NCBI GenBank assembly: GCA_008694505.1
Contig: VZDJ01000219.1
Location: forward strand, 8,659,089-8,723,088
DNA length: 64,000 nt
Origin: Cyanoderma ruficeps
Lineage: Eukaryota > Chordata > Aves > Passeriformes > Timaliidae
Direction: 5' to 3'
In this document: in pieces, positions 26,015-38,277 of the stretch
Layout of the letters: every line of letters begins with the position of its first letter
How positions within the stretch are numbered: the stretch's first letter is position 1
Program-made: the position numbers and the translations under genes
The notes under the pieces: model-generated
The model's database searches: none
Told to the model about the DNA's origin: nothing
Seen by the model: only the letters and a program-made list of their open reading frames with translations

Positions 26015-29000
26015 GTTTGGCATAGAACTTCTTTTAACAATTGAAATACTGCTTGTGTTTTGGTTAATGTAAGTCCAATCAGAGTCTTTACTTTCTTAAC
26101 CTTTAATATGTTGTAATGTTATCAAAGTCTTTACTTTCTTAACCTTTGATGTTGTAGTGTCATTAAAGATAGGGAGTAAGGCTTGGAATTAAGGTTGACT
26201 GCTTTGTTCCTGTTCTCATGTCCCCTATGTTCTTCCAGAAGACTTAGATCTAGCCTTGATGTGAGTTGGATCTAACATGTTATGTATCTGGAGTTAATAC
26301 TAAAATTTCCAGCTAGATATATACTTGAGTTTTAATTGCAGACAAGAGCACAACAACTTGGCACAAGCAGCAATATTTACATACTTTCTGTGTTTATGCA
26401 TCAAGAATGTCCAGGTGAGCTGTATTTGAGTGTAGGAGGGAGTGTGAGCTTTACATGCCTGTATTTCTGTAGAATGAAGAATGTCTTGAAAGGTGTACAA
26501 ATGCCCCCCTTTTCCAACAGGTTGCTTACAAGGCCCCTGTCCCAACTGGTGCAGTGTATTTTGCGGAATCTTTTGATAAAGGAACTCTGGATGGGTGAGT
26601 ATAATCTGAAGGATGATTTGGTGCAATAAATAATGTAATATCTCTGTGAAAGGCAATGAAAACCCTCTCTGCAGAACTTGTGTTATTCAAAACTGAATCA
26701 AAGGGCTGCTGTTTAGTTGGGATTACAGTAAGGACTTCTTGAGACTAGCTGTTCAAATGCTGAGTTAAACCAGTATTTCCTTAAGTTCTAATAAAGGGGA
26801 GGTGAGGCCATTACATCTGGCTTTTTTACTTTCCTCAGGTGATGTGAGGATGGTAAGGTGCTACTTCTGGGGTTTTTTGGTTTGCTTTTTGTTTTTTTTT
26901 TTTTACAGGAGTGGGGTACTTGCTCATGAGGCCATAGTCCTGCCTTGGGGTGGGAAGTGGCAAACACAGAAAAGTTTGTGGGCTTGGGAACAGAACTCCT
27001 CAGGGGATCACGATACTGGGGTTTAGTCATGAGACAGCAAGGGCTGCCTTATCTTAAGGGCAGGATTTTTAGTGTGTGTGTTGGAGGGGGAAATACGGTT
27101 TTCCAACCATTGGATGTCTGTCTTCTAGATGGATCCTTTCCAGAGCCAAGAAAGATGATACAGATGATGAGATTGCCAAATATGATGGTGAGTCCAACCC
27201 AGGTTTTGGATGATAAATGTTTCTGATGTTGTTTGTCATGTATGAAAAAGAGGCACAAGTCTTCCTTTTCTGTTTCTCAGCTAAAATTATATTTGCTGAA
27301 GAAAATGGGAGGGATGTTTCTATACCTGGCTAACAATAGAAGGTGTAGTTCTGATTTAAACAAAATATCCACTCAGAGATTTTAAAATAAATGAACGTTT
27401 GGTCAATTTCTTCCCCAGGTAAGTGGGAAGTCCAAGAGATGAAGGAAACAAAACTTCCAGGAGACAAAGGCCTTGTGATGGTAACCCGAGCCAAGCATCA
27501 TGCAATTTCATCCAAACTTCACAAGCCATTTGTGTTTGATACCAAACCCCTTATTATACAGTAAGTAAAGGATGATTTGATGTTCTGTTGATTCCAGGGT
27601 GACATGATAGCAAGCTGAGGTTAATTCCATAACTGAGCTTTTGATGACTGGGGGTTAGATGATACAAGATGCAGTAACATATTATTATACTGTTTTGAGT
27701 AAGAGTGAAATAGTAACCCATATTCCCAAAGTGGAGAGTTACTAAGAGCATGGGTCGTTCTGAAGCTTGAAAAGGAAGAAGTCTCTGCAAACTAGACTTG
27801 GTGACCTGTCTTGTGGCTTCAGTTCACTTGATTTAATTGTAGTAACAGGATCGGGCAACTGACTTTTGTACAGCTAATTGTGTAAGTCTTTGTCCTTTTG
27901 AAGGAACACTGGTTGTAAGTAGGTCAGTGTATTTTCTTATACAGTAAATTGCCCCCTGTTTCTGATGGGAAGGGGACAAAGGGGTAAAGATGCATTTGTT
28001 TCTTCCTTCCTTAGTTCATTTGCCATGGAAGGTGAACACCTTACATACCTCTGGTCACAACTGTTTTAGAAGAATCTACTTGCATGTGTGTTAGACAAGC
28101 AAGTCAGGGGAAAAGCATAATTTAGTCAGAGAAGTTGGATTGTGCATTATTAGTCAGATTATAAATTTTAAACAAAGAGTAAATTAATTTGTATTTGCAC
28201 AAGATAATGATTTGGTTGCTTTGCTTGGCACTGTACAGTTTTGGTTCGAAAAATACAAGGCTAAAAATAAAGCCCAGTGGTCATCCACTCCAGCTGCTGG
28301 CATTGTGAAAGGGTCAAGCATACTTAGCTTATTCCTGACAGAGATGTTTTGCCTTTTTCAGGCTCCTTGACCTCCCTAAATATACTGTTGTATGCTTATA
28401 ACCCTAAAGGGGCTTCTCCTAAAATCCAATTGTTTTTGCTTTGTAGTCTTGTAAATTGACTTGTCTGTCTACTGTAGGAGTTGTGGGGAAAATAATTGGT
28501 TTGCCTCAATCCCTGTTGAAGTATCTTATACCTGAAAGGTTTTTCTTTCTCCTCTCTACTTCCAGGTCATTATCTTCTAGGCCAGCACTCAATTTCTTTA
28601 ATCTTTCATCAGGTTAATTCTTCTAAATCTTCAAAATTTTAACTGTTTCTCAGGCTCTTATGAATATTTTCTTAGTTCTTATATCTTTATATATCTATAT
28701 GACTGTATTTTTAATATTCACTGGCTAAGTGATTAAAGCAAACAACAAAACAGTGTTACTGTTACTTTGTACTGAAAAAATTGTAATAGTGTATTACAAA
28801 AATAAATTTTCCTCATGTATAACATGTGCTCTCCCCTCTTCTATCCAAAACTAAAATTAGGTATGAAGTAAATTTCCAAAATGGAATAGAGTGTGGTGGG
28901 GCCTATGTGAAATTGCTTTCAAAAACCCCTGAATTGAACCTGGTGAGTAATGCTGCTACTTTTGGGTATTAGCTGTGAAACAACTTGAAGTTTTTTCACT

Positions 29001-32000
29001 TTGCTTCTTTCTGAAGAAACCCTTTTAGTGAAGGCAGTGGGCCTGATTGCCCAAGTACTTTGCACTCAGCATTTTCCCATTGCTTTCAGTTGGAGAGGAT
29101 AAGTACTGAAATGTGACAAGCCCTTGAGTGGAAACTGGAGTTCTCTAACAGCTGACCAGTTGTAGACCTTTGCCAAACTCTGCAGTACTTCAGATTTTCC
29201 TGTGTTCTAGAAAAAAACAGGAGGTGCTTAGGAGAGTGGCCAGCTCCTAAGGCCTAAGGAACTGCATTTTGTCCTCTCATTGAAGTGGTTTAGCCTGTTC
29301 AGATGAAGCTGAACTGCTGGGTAACCTTCCATAGGCTCTTGTAGCCTCCGGGTTTTCTTTAGCCATTTTCCTAGACTTTATAGGACGTATATTTTATGAC
29401 TTGTTATCCACCCTGCTCCTTTCCTTCTGCAGTTTCATTGCAGTTGTATTATTGATATAATTTCCAGACTATCAAAAAACTCCAGAACAACCACCAACAC
29501 CAAGAATACAACTTGGCTGCCTAATCAGTTTCATATGTACATTGAATTTTCAGATAACATTAACAAGAACAAATAGACTTGCACAGTTCAATGGTGATTA
29601 TATCCAGTTACAACTTAGATTGAGGCAGTACCCAGTTTATAAGTGTAGACTAAATGCAGCTTGGCTTCGCTTATAGTGCTGCTTATCACTTTGTGTGAAA
29701 GAAACTCACTGACCTTGCCAGTCTTTCATTATTGCCTGTAGCTGATAGATCTAATTGATAGCTTTTAAAATACTTTGTTATAATGTAGAGATACACTTAA
29801 ACATTGTGGGTGTCACACTAATCTTTAGGATAACGCTTGTATAGCTGGTGTTCTCCATGTGGAAAGTAGAGCCCACAGGTACAAAATGAAATAGCTGGGA
29901 TAGTTTTCAGCACTTTTTTTTTTTTTCTGGAGGCTTATATGAGGCACGTAAGCTTTAGTGTGGGGACTTAACGGGCTTGATATCCAGTTGCAGAATAGTT
30001 TTAAATGTATTGGGAATTCTTATGCCAGACAATGACTTAAGTTGTATTTCAGAATAATGGAGTGAAGTATTGCATTGTTTTTAAAGGATCAGTTCCATGA
30101 CAAAACTCCATATACAATAATGTTTGGGCCTGACAAATGTGGAGAGGACTATAAATTGCACTTCATCTTCCGGCACAAAAACCCAAAGACTGGCAAATAT
30201 GAGGAGAAGCACGCAAAGCGTCCCGATGCAGATCTGAAGACTTACTTTACAGATAAGAAGACTCATCTTTATACTCTAGGTATTGACTGCTAACTATGCA
30301 TATTAATAATTACTACTTTTTCTGCATCAAAAGCTCGTAAAGTGAGCCACATGACCAGGTGAATATTTGTGCCGTTGCAATAAAACTGAAAACCACTTGA
30401 AAGCTTCAAGTGCAAAAACCGATTGTCCATGCAAAGGCTTATTTCATCCTTCCAGAAGACTTGATTCATGTAAGAAAGGTCATGCAACTAGAACTTAACA
30501 CTTAAAGGAGAACTGAATTTCAGGGCAGTTGTAAGTAATTTGAAATAATAAAGTTGTAAGTCTATTTGAAATAATTATCAGCATATATAAACTGCCTGAA
30601 TGCTGCCTCTGGGTGCCATGGGGTACACTAAGCTTTAGATGTGGAGGCATCGTGGTTTCTTTTAGTTTTGTTTGGGGGTTTTTTTCTGCTGTCATGTACC
30701 AGACAAACTCAGGAGTTCTTGAAATAGTGTCTGGTGTATTAGCTATGATGAAAATCTTTCAGGAAGTACTTAGGAGTGTCTCTAGCTTTTCCTACTACAG
30801 AGACAACAGTAGATAAAGAAGTGAGATTAAAATGCTGTTAGTCAGTAGTAGGAAGTCTTAGTCTGGAGTAGAATATGAGAATATACATTCTTACTACTAA
30901 AGCAATGCTTACTGTGCCAAAGTCAACTTGTAACTGCTAAATCACTCTATGAACCTCTGTGCTTTTAACACATGTAGGACTTCTGCCAGCAATCTGCCTT
31001 CTCACGAGGTGAAATGTGGTGCATCATAACTAGTTGCACGTTGGTGTAAAGAGAAAGGTTGTTAGCAGTTGTTGATGGGTAGGTGGTAGCTTGGGTTGTA
31101 CAGTGGGGATGATTGATGCTTTATGACTCATGCTTTGTATTGTACATGCAATGACTGCATCATCTTTTTTCCTTACAGTCTTGAATCCTGACAATAGTTT
31201 TGAGATACTGGTTGATCAAACAGTTGTCAACAGTGGGAATTTGCTAAATGATATGTCTCCTCCTGTGAATCCACCCCGAGAGATTGAGGACCCAAATGAC
31301 CAGAAGCCTGAGGACTGGGATGAGAGACCAAAAATCCCAGACCCAGATGCTGTTAAACCAGATGACTGGTAAGGTGTTGAAAGGGTGGAATTGAGGTAGT
31401 CCTTAGCCTGATAATTTGGTCATGATAGAAATGTCTTTCTCACATGATTTATGGAAGGTTTTGAGTCTCATCCTTGTAATCAAAACACTGTCAGTTAAGG
31501 CATCTTAATAGCACTTCAGCAGGCAAAGGCAGAGAGGTTCCACATCCTCTGGGAATTTCTGTTTAGAGCTCCTGTTCCTGTATTGGCCACAGACAAAGAT
31601 TTTACAGAAATACCTATTCTACCTGTTACTTTCATCCTTGATGAGATCAAAAGATGAGCTGCAGAAGGTGTAACTGAAGGGTCTTTGTAGTTGTTTGTGT
31701 AATGTATAGATAAGGTAACTGAAAAACCTGACTCCCTAAATCAGAAACTAATCCTGCGTGTCTGGCTTTCTACCTGTGCTTTGTAAATCGTAGACTCAAT
31801 TTCAAGCACAAATGTGTTTTTGCAGCTGCTGCTAAGAAGTGGCATTTGCTGTAATATGCCCCTTTTAGATTGGCTTCAAAAAATCCCTAGTAATACTTTG
31901 CAGTTGGCACCTTGATATGCCATGAGGCACATGTGTTAGGATTGCAAGGCAATTCCTTTGTGAAATCATGGGGTGACCCTGACAGAAGGGAAGGTGGCTG

Positions 32001-35000
32001 GCTGTCTAGAGCAGTGGGCTTGTTCAAAGTCTGTAGAATCATGCCTTGGGCTTAAGAACTCTTAGGTGTAGTGTATGTTAACACATAATGCTCTGCCCTC
32101 AAGGGATGAGGATGCTCCTGCAAAGATCGCGGATGAAAATGCTGTGAAACCAGAGGGATGGCTGGATGATGAGCCAGAATATGTAGCAGACCCTGATGCT
32201 GAGAAACCTGAAGATTGGTAAGTTTGCTGCCTCTTGCAAATGGCAGCAAATATTTCATGACTTTGGTACTGATGTTTGCAGTTCATTGTTGCTTGCTGAC
32301 GAAGTTGCTGTTCAGGCTATTTTTCTTCAAAAGTAGAAGACAGTGGTCTGAGAACTCGTGTCCTGCATTCACCTCTGCATTTTTCAACTCTTCTGTTACT
32401 ATAAGCAGAACAGGGCAGGGATGTTCACATTAAAGTAAAACCTACTTGGAAGGGGCAGTGGGGGAAGCTGTGCTCAGAGACTGGATTTTGTTCATCTTCT
32501 GTGCTTCCCAGTTGGTCTTTGAAATCCTTGTTCCTTCTGCAGTATATTTATCTACAGACCTGCTATACAAAGTTTCAGTGTCTCTATTTAGTGGTAGGAA
32601 TTTTGATTTTCCCAGAAATTGGACATCGTCTGAGCCTTATTCTGTATGAAGGCAAGGGGTGGACTTCAAAACTGAATTTACCTTTTCAGGGATGAAGATA
32701 TGGATGGTGAATGGGAGGCACCTCAGATTGCAAATCCTAAATGTGAGACAGCTCCTGGCTGTGGTACCTGGCAGCGCCCGATGATTGATAATCCAAACTA
32801 CAAAGGCAAATGGAAGCCTCCTATGATTGATAATGTGAATTATCAGGTTGGTGTTTTCATTGCTTGAGCTGGCAGCCAATGCAGCATCTCTCTTACAAAA
32901 AGCAGAATAATTTAGATTCACCAGATGTAATTAAAAATTCAAGTGCTGTCATGGTTGTACTGTGTTTCAAGTGGACAGATTTAAAATGCTTTCTTACTAG
33001 GCACCACTTCATTGTATTGAATCCCAAAGACCGATGAGTTGCACCTGTAGATGTTGCAATTAAGTGCAATGGATTGTTATCTCTCCATTCATAATGGACT
33101 GAAAACTAAAATTTGTCTTCTGGTAGATGAGGCTGCATGTCTTTTGTCTTTTCTAGGGTATATGGAAACCTAGAAAGATCCCAAACCCAGATTTTTTTGA
33201 AGACTTGGAACCTTTCAAGATGACTCCCGTCAGTGCTGTGGGACTTGAGTTATGGTCCATGACATCTGACATCTTTTTTGACAACTTTATCATCTGTAGT
33301 GATAGAGCTGTGGCTGATGATTGGGCCAGTGATGGATGGGGACTGAAAAAGGCAGCTGATGGTGCTGCAGAGGTGAGAGAGGAAGGTTTAATTGTGTGCT
33401 GCTGAGTGGAACAGTAGAAGCATCTCTGCTGTTCTCTCTCACATCCTTTGTCAATATATACCTGTAAGTGCTAAGGCTGAGGGTTTTGCTAAACCAGGTC
33501 AGAGCTTCAATTCATAATTACAGTATGTTAATATAGATAACTAAAAGTACTCACTGCTCTCTTCTGAGTTTTTGCTCTGATATTTGGACTGTTTAGCCTC
33601 ATTCTTAGTTTGTAAGCTATGGGAAAAGTACCTTTGCAGATTAGCTTGAATTTTTTTGAGGTCTGAAATACAATGTTTAAAGTTGCAAAAAGCCTATCTG
33701 AAAATTCTGCAGCTTAAACTTAGCTGCTAAACTTGCTGTGTGGGGTGGAATTTGACAGTTCTTTTGGTCTTACAGCCGGGTGTTGTGGGTCAGATGATGG
33801 CAGCTGCTGAAGAGCGTCCCTGGCTTTGGGTAGTCTACATCCTCACTGTGGCTTTGCCAGTGTTCCTTGTTATCCTTTTCTGCTGTTCTGGCAAGGTAAT
33901 GCATTTCTTCTGATAATTAGTCTTATGTTTGAAGGGAGGTTCAGTAAAATGTCACAAATAATTGCCTGGGTTTGTCATTGCCTTTCAGAAACAGCCAAGT
34001 CCTGCAGAATACAAGAAGACTGATGCTCCTCAGCCTGATGTGGTGGATGATGAGAAAGAAGAAGAAAAAGACAAAGGGGAAAAAGAAGAGGAAGAGGAGG
34101 ACGCAAATGAGGAAAAGTCTGGTAGGTAACCTAGATAACCTTGAACGATGTTCTCCCTGATAGGGTAAACCAGCAGGATTGGCAGATATGGAATAAAGCC
34201 AATGGTGAACTGAAGATAAGTCAGGAAGGAGAATGATTTTTTGATTTTTTTTTTTTTACCCCCCCCTTGAAGAGAAGCAGAAAAATGATGCTGATCTAGG
34301 AAGTGCTAGTCAAGAGGAGGAGGAAGAAGAGGAAGAGGAAGAAGACAGGAAACATGCATCAGAGGTAAGAGCGCTTAATCTTTGAAGAAAGCTTGTGCAT
34401 TTTCTTTCATATGCTATGTAGAACAGACCTTACTACAGTGTTAAAAGTTAACCTGGCTCATGTCATGACCCTCCTTCCCAGTTCAGAACTTTGGAAAATT
34501 TAATCATCCTGAAGAATAGTAATTGCTGTGGCTGACTTCAGCAGACTTGAGCACCTTGCCAAAAGCACTGCTGTAGAGCCTGCCTTGAGAGGGGAGTGGG
34601 ACTGCTGGAAGGCATCTTCTTGAGGCAAGAGGCTTATTCAGTTTCAAGTGCAGTCAGGATGTGACCTTAAGTGTTCCACACTGACACAATGGCTGACTCA
34701 GAAATGGGTGGAGTGTTGCTTGAAGTTAAAGGATTCTCCCAGCAGCAGAAGCTGTTGAGCACTCCCCCAACAAATAGTGTGCATCCACTATAAAAGCAAA
34801 GAATTTCCCTGTTTGCCACAAAGTACTTTCAGCAGTAGGTCCTTTCAAAAACTAAATTCTAACGTAGAAGTGAAAGTGGATTCTTCATAGATTTTCTCAA
34901 AATGGTTATTAAGGGTATATTTAGGTTTTACTTTATTGATGTTTACACAAATTAATTTCTTGCAGGAGGAGGAAACTGTGAATAGATCACCCAGAAACAG

Positions 35001-35019
35001 AAAGCCAAGGAAAGATTGA
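25829..35019 (+). CDS. CANX: Calnexin, complete coding region (14 coding exons joined)
   Basis: Type I ER membrane lectin chaperone. It binds monoglucosylated N-glycans on new glycoproteins and recruits PDIA3/ERp57 through its P domain. Exons 25829-26014, 26521-26594, 27129-27187, 27419-27560, 28861-28942, 30087-30279, 31179-31368, 32104-32217, 32690-32846, 33157-33372, 33776-33895, 33989-34121, 34273-34364 and 34966-35019 join in frame to 1,812 nt, 603 residues (human 592). Visible parts: signal peptide 1-21; acidic luminal N-terminus; lectin domain with the Cys165/Cys199 pair; P domain about 270-412 with four KPxxW-type repeats followed by four W-x-x-P-x-I-x-N-P repeats; Cys365/Cys371; membrane helix about 487-506; acidic cytosolic tail ending RKPRKD. 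The start has a strong context (AACATGG). Compared with human, the tail is longer because of a Glu run. Confidence 0.97.
26083..26168. repeat. 43-bp imperfect tandem duplication in CANX intron 2
   Basis: A unit beginning AGTCTTTACTTTCTTAACC occurs at 26,083 and again at 26,126, with differences in the second half. It is intronic and short, with no evident function. Confidence 0.8.
26521..26594 (+). CDS. CANX: CANX exon 3
   Basis: Residues 63-86 and two bases of Gly87. It encodes the start of the lectin domain ([19 protein letters not shown]), near-identical to other vertebrate calnexins. The acceptor is TTCCAACAG and the donor GTGAGT; the exon ends in phase 2. Confidence 0.95.
27129..27187 (+). 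CDS. CANX: CANX exon 4
   Basis: A 59-bp exon for residues 87-106 plus the first base of Gly107. It reads [19 protein letters not shown], a conserved edge strand of the lectin domain. Flanks are TCTTCTAG and GTGAGT. Confidence 0.95.
27419..27560 (+). CDS. CANX: CANX exon 5
   Basis: Residues 107-153 and two bases of Gln154. It includes the motif [17 protein letters not shown] and the strand FDTKPLIIQ, all core lectin-domain sequence. The donor is GTAAGT. Confidence 0.95.
28861..28942 (+). CDS. CANX: CANX exon 6
   Basis: Residues 154-181, containing [12 protein letters not shown]. Cys165 pairs with Cys199 from the next exon in the family structure, and the Tyr and Lys of AYVK belong to the glucose-binding pocket. 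Ends in phase 0 before GTGAGT. Confidence 0.95.
30087..30279 (+). CDS. CANX: CANX exon 7
   Basis: Residues 182-245 plus the first base of Val246. It contains [12 protein letters not shown] (Cys199 and sugar-pocket Tyr/Met) and [19 protein letters not shown], all strongly conserved. The donor is at 30,280 (CTAG then GTATTG); using it gives YTLVLNPDN across the junction, where human has YTLILNPDN. Confidence 0.94.
31179..31368 (+). CDS. CANX: CANX exon 8
   Basis: Residues 246-308 and two bases of Trp309. It ends the first lectin half ([17 protein letters not shown]) and begins the proline-rich P domain with repeats KPEDWDE and KPDDW. This arm binds PDIA3 at its tip in the family. Phase 2 at the donor GTAAGG. 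Confidence 0.95.
32104..32217 (+). CDS. CANX: CANX exon 9
   Basis: Residues 309-346 and two bases of Trp347. It carries the third and fourth type-1 P-domain repeats (KPEGWLDDE and KPEDWDE). The same split-Trp phase at both ends matches the repeat register, as if repeat units were exon-sized. Confidence 0.95.
32690..32846 (+). CDS. CANX: CANX exon 10
   Basis: Residues 347-399. It holds the turn and the type-2 repeats [26 protein letters not shown] and [13 protein letters not shown]. The pair Cys365/Cys371 forms the short disulfide at the P-domain repeat junction in the family. Confidence 0.95.
33157..33372 (+). CDS. CANX: CANX exon 11
   Basis: Residues 400-471, phase 0 at both ends. It finishes the P domain ([20 protein letters not shown]) and returns to the lectin fold with [18 protein letters not shown] and [20 protein letters not shown], which supplies the second half of the beta sandwich. 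Confidence 0.95.
33776..33895 (+). CDS. CANX: CANX exon 12 (membrane helix)
   Basis: Residues 472-511, phase 0 at both ends. It encodes the single membrane segment from about Trp487 to Phe506, followed by Cys507-Cys508, the juxtamembrane pair that is palmitoylated in mammalian calnexin. The proline inside the helix (Pro499) is also a family feature. Confidence 0.95.
33989..34121 (+). CDS. CANX: CANX exon 13
   Basis: Residues 512-555 plus one base of Glu556. It is the start of the cytosolic tail: [11 protein letters not shown] is conserved, followed by a Lys/Glu-rich low-complexity stretch. Donor GTAGGT at 34,122. Confidence 0.92.
34273..34364 (+). CDS. CANX: CANX exon 14 with poly-Glu run
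   Basis: Residues 556-586. The acceptor AG at 34,271-34,272 follows a T/C-rich tract; the frame requires this AG and not the AG two bases later. It encodes ten consecutive Glu (570-579), whereas human has three at this place. The underlying GAG/GAA tract is also purine-rich, as in exonic splicing enhancers. Confidence 0.9.
34966..35019 (+). CDS. CANX: CANX exon 15, last coding part
   Basis: Residues 587-603 and the TGA stop at 35,017-35,019. It encodes [12 protein letters not shown]. Ser594 corresponds to the proline-directed phosphosite of mammalian calnexin, and the basic end is the ER-retention region. The exon continues as 3' UTR. Confidence 0.94.
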   Translation, partial: EEETVNRSPRNRKPRKD

Positions 35020-35634
35020 AAAAAGTCATAAGAACTTGATCTGTGATTTCCTTTTTTTTTGGTTGTTGTTTTCAAATATGGTTCTGGGAGAGGACCTTGG
35101 ACACCTTACATTGAAACTTGGACAAACCTCAAGATTTCACCATCCACAGGTTCCAGTCACACGATCCAATGTAATGGAGTGTCTAGCAGTAAAATATTTG
35201 CAATCATCTGTTCTAAAAAAGAGCACCATTCCTGTAGAAAGAAAGCATTTAATATAATGGGCTGTGGATTTTGGAATGTAACATAACTAACCTTTTCATT
35301 TTTGGTTTTAAATATTCTTTTCTGTTCTTAAGTAGATTGGTAGAATTTTTCCGGACTCAAACCTTGGCTTAATTTAATATATTAATTAGTGAAATATAAC
35401 AATGAATCTTGAAAGTGCTAGGTGATAAAAATGCAGTTTTATAACTAGGTTTGTTTTTTTTTTTACAAATATGTAAATTCCTAAATGCACCAATGTCTTT
35501 ATACCCCTTAAAATTTGATAATTGTTTGAAGAAAAGTTGTCATTGCATTTGACAACACCCCTACCCTCAAAAGAAAAGACAACTGGGGAGGATGTAACCA
35601 GGAGGATGGGGAAACCAGTAGTGAAATTCTAACC

Positions 35635-35640
35635 AATAAA
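35635..35640 (+). terminator. CANX: Candidate CANX poly(A) signal 1
   Basis: AATAAA about 615 bases after the stop, followed by a G/T-rich stretch (from about 35,650) that could act as the downstream element. This would give a short 3' UTR. Confidence 0.5.
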
Positions 35641-36316
35641 CTTCATTCTTTTGGGGGAAGGGGAAAGAGGAAGAAGGGGTGGAAGGAGGGGGTTAGGCAG
35701 TCTATAGAATATATGCATACTGTGCATGGCTAAAGCCCTGTTAAATGTTGACAAATGATCTAGGATTTGGAGTGGGTCATCTTAATGTGGCATTTAATCC
35801 TGCAGAGCTTGCAGACAACCAATTTTATTTGTTCTTGAACTGTTTTTGTGAAGCTGAAGGTTGCTGGAGAGGTGTGGTTAGGCTACTTCCCCCTTTGCCC
35901 TCTGTTCAGCCACCGATGTTTTCCTCTCTGTGATGATACAGCTCTTCCTGAGAGCAGCTTTGCCTCAGTTGCTGAAGTGTCTCATGTTCAACTCATTGTC
36001 AAACTCGATTTCATAGCTAGGCCTACTCCTTTCCAGGGTCCAAACACTGAATAAGACCGTGTCCCATATCCCTCTCACTGTTGTCACTGTATGTCTGCTG
36101 TAGAAATGGGGGAGGTAGGCAGGTAGACAAGTTGAACTGAGTATTTGTTAAGGAAACAAAAACCACAACCAAGATGTCAGTATTGTAGGTGGGGAAGGAG
36201 CATGTGGAATCTCTTAACTGGTATGTGAAACTGTTTTAAGTCCTTTTATCTGCTCTTCATGTAACAAATGCATTCTAAATTATATTGTGAATGTTAGGAA
36301 ATTCCAATTCCAGCTG

Positions 36317-36322
36317 AATAAA
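36317..36322 (+). terminator. CANX: Candidate CANX poly(A) signal 2
   Basis: AATAAA within CTGAATAAATTTTTT, followed about 50 bases later by a T-rich then GT-rich stretch (from about 36,368). It is a good candidate for a main 3' end. Confidence 0.5.
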
Positions 36323-36823
36323 TTTTTTTAAAGTGTCGAGTCTACCATACTACACTGTTTCAAACACCTTTTTTTTTGTTTTTGTGGAATGCAGGTGAGC
36401 ACTACAAGAGTATTACCTCTAAGGGTGAGATGGATGTAATTCATTACACTGTACCAAATATGTTGGCATTTGGATGTCTATATAAACTTTTGCCTTTGTT
36501 TAGAATGAAATTAAATGTCCTGAAATTATTCTTCTTGCACTGAACTAAAACACTCCAGTGTTGTTTGGTCATATGATAGGTATAGTGTGTGGAATAATTC
36601 CTCGGGGTTATGGGGGGAAGAGTGTTCCAATTACCTTGCAAACAATCTAACCAATTACTAAAAGACTCTTGTTTGGGGTTTGGTTTAGTTTGGTTTTTTT
36701 TTGGTTTTTTTTGTAAAACACCTTTTGCTGCCTGTCCTTATGTTGTATCCCTTGGTTGTTGTGTTTGAAATATTAGTGATCACAAATGCATAGCAGGATT
36801 TCTTGATCTCTCTGCAGTGTACA

Positions 36824-36829
36824 AATAAA
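36824..36829 (+). terminator. CANX: Candidate CANX poly(A) signal 3
   Basis: AATAAA about 1.8 kb after the stop. The downstream sequence is only weakly GT-rich. Confidence 0.4.
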
Positions 36830-37360
36830 CTATTGTAAGCAAGATACTGGAAGTAATTTCAGACTTCTGTTGGGAGCTATTGCATGTTTAGAATGCCTTT
36901 GCCTGTTGAACACCTGGTCAATACTGCTCCTTATTGCAAAAATAGCTTATACTCTGACATGGAAGATGTCATAGCTTAAGCATTGCCACTAGCTTGTTCT
37001 CAGGACTGTATTTTTATCAAGGAGCAGCTGCTATTTATGATTCTCAGTCCTTTGAGATGAAGTATGTGTAAATGGTTTCAATTCAGCTAATGTTTTGAGC
37101 ACAACATGAAAATCTAATTAATCTAATGTTTTTTTATCTTAATATGCAAATTGCCTTAAACTCCCAAACAATCCCTGTGCATACATGTTCTTTCAAAGCA
37201 TCAAAAGTGAACCTGAGATCTGCTATCAGCTTTTAAATAGCATCATATTAAAGCTAATTGTAAATCTACATTTGCTTCTGCTAAATCTCCTGAAAAAGTC
37301 TCTTGTCTGCATGTTACAGCTTTTTTTGATACCATAGTGTATGCTTTAAATAATCACTAT

Positions 37361-37366
37361 AATAAA
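37361..37366 (+). terminator. CANX: Candidate CANX poly(A) signal 4
   Basis: AATAAA about 2.3 kb after the stop, with T-rich sequence about 35 bases downstream. Human CANX also has a long 3' UTR, so distal use is plausible. Confidence 0.4.
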
Positions 37367-38271
37367 TGAAGACTTTCCAAAATGGATAGACAGCTCAAGT
37401 TACTTTTTATCTTGCTTTTTTGGCTTGGGTGCCTCAGTTTGACCTTAGAATTGCTCTTATTTTTAAAGTCTTGGAAAAAAATATAGCTACCTGCTTATTC
37501 TGAGTGCATAAAGCATAGCTGTGTTTTTTAGAGTAGTAAAGCTCCACCTGGCTGTAACCTGTGAACTGTGTTTGGAACTGTTACAGATCTTTGAAGGTGT
37601 ATTTGGGCCTCTTGTGTCTGTGCAGCCAAGGGTGGCAGCTTTTGAAGAGGATGCTGAGCTTGATCTGCTGTCTGACAAGGGCCGGGGGGAGGTGTTAGGC
37701 TGACGGGGTGAATCAAAACAAAACCCGTGGGATCTGACACACAAGGCAGAAGTGCTGAGAGCAGCTTTGCTCCTCTGGGAGCCAGTAGTTGGTAGGGGCA
37801 GTTGATAGGTCAGGGTGCATCTAATCCACTAACCCCTTCCAGCAGTGTCCCTGGATGTGACCTACTCTCTGCTTGGTGCTGAACTGATGCAGCTTGAGGC
37901 TGTGTCCTCTCCAATGCATTACAAATGTCTGTTTTTAAGATTGCCTCCTGGGCCTTGGGAGGGTTTCTTGCAAGTACTGACTACTTGAACATAGCCATGG
38001 TTTTCTCTTGCTCTTTCCTTATTCCTCCCTCACAAACTCAGCTCCTCCACTGAGGCTGTGGATACAGATATGGGGCTTGCGACTTCTCTGCTCATCACAA
38101 ACTGATCGTTAAATACCCTTCTTGCCTCATGGTTTGTAAAAGGGGTTTTTGGTTGACTGAGTTTTTGTTTCGGGTTTTTTTAGTGTTGCTGGACACAACT
38201 ACTGTGATTTCATGTCCATTTCAAACAGGTACTTGTAGAAGCAACTTGAAAAAAAAATGTAAAAACTAATC

Positions 38272-38277
38272 AATAAA
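38272..38277 (+). terminator. CANX: Most distal candidate CANX poly(A) signal
   Basis: AATAAA followed within 15-35 bases by a T/G-rich stretch (TTTGGCTTTCTTTGTC). It is only about 70 bp before the MAML1 CpG island begins. Confidence 0.4.

Noticed and set aside
34273..34276. Alternative exon 14 acceptor two bases downstream (AGAG tandem)
   Set aside because: Using the second AG shifts the frame and destroys the conserved tail, so the first AG is the real one.
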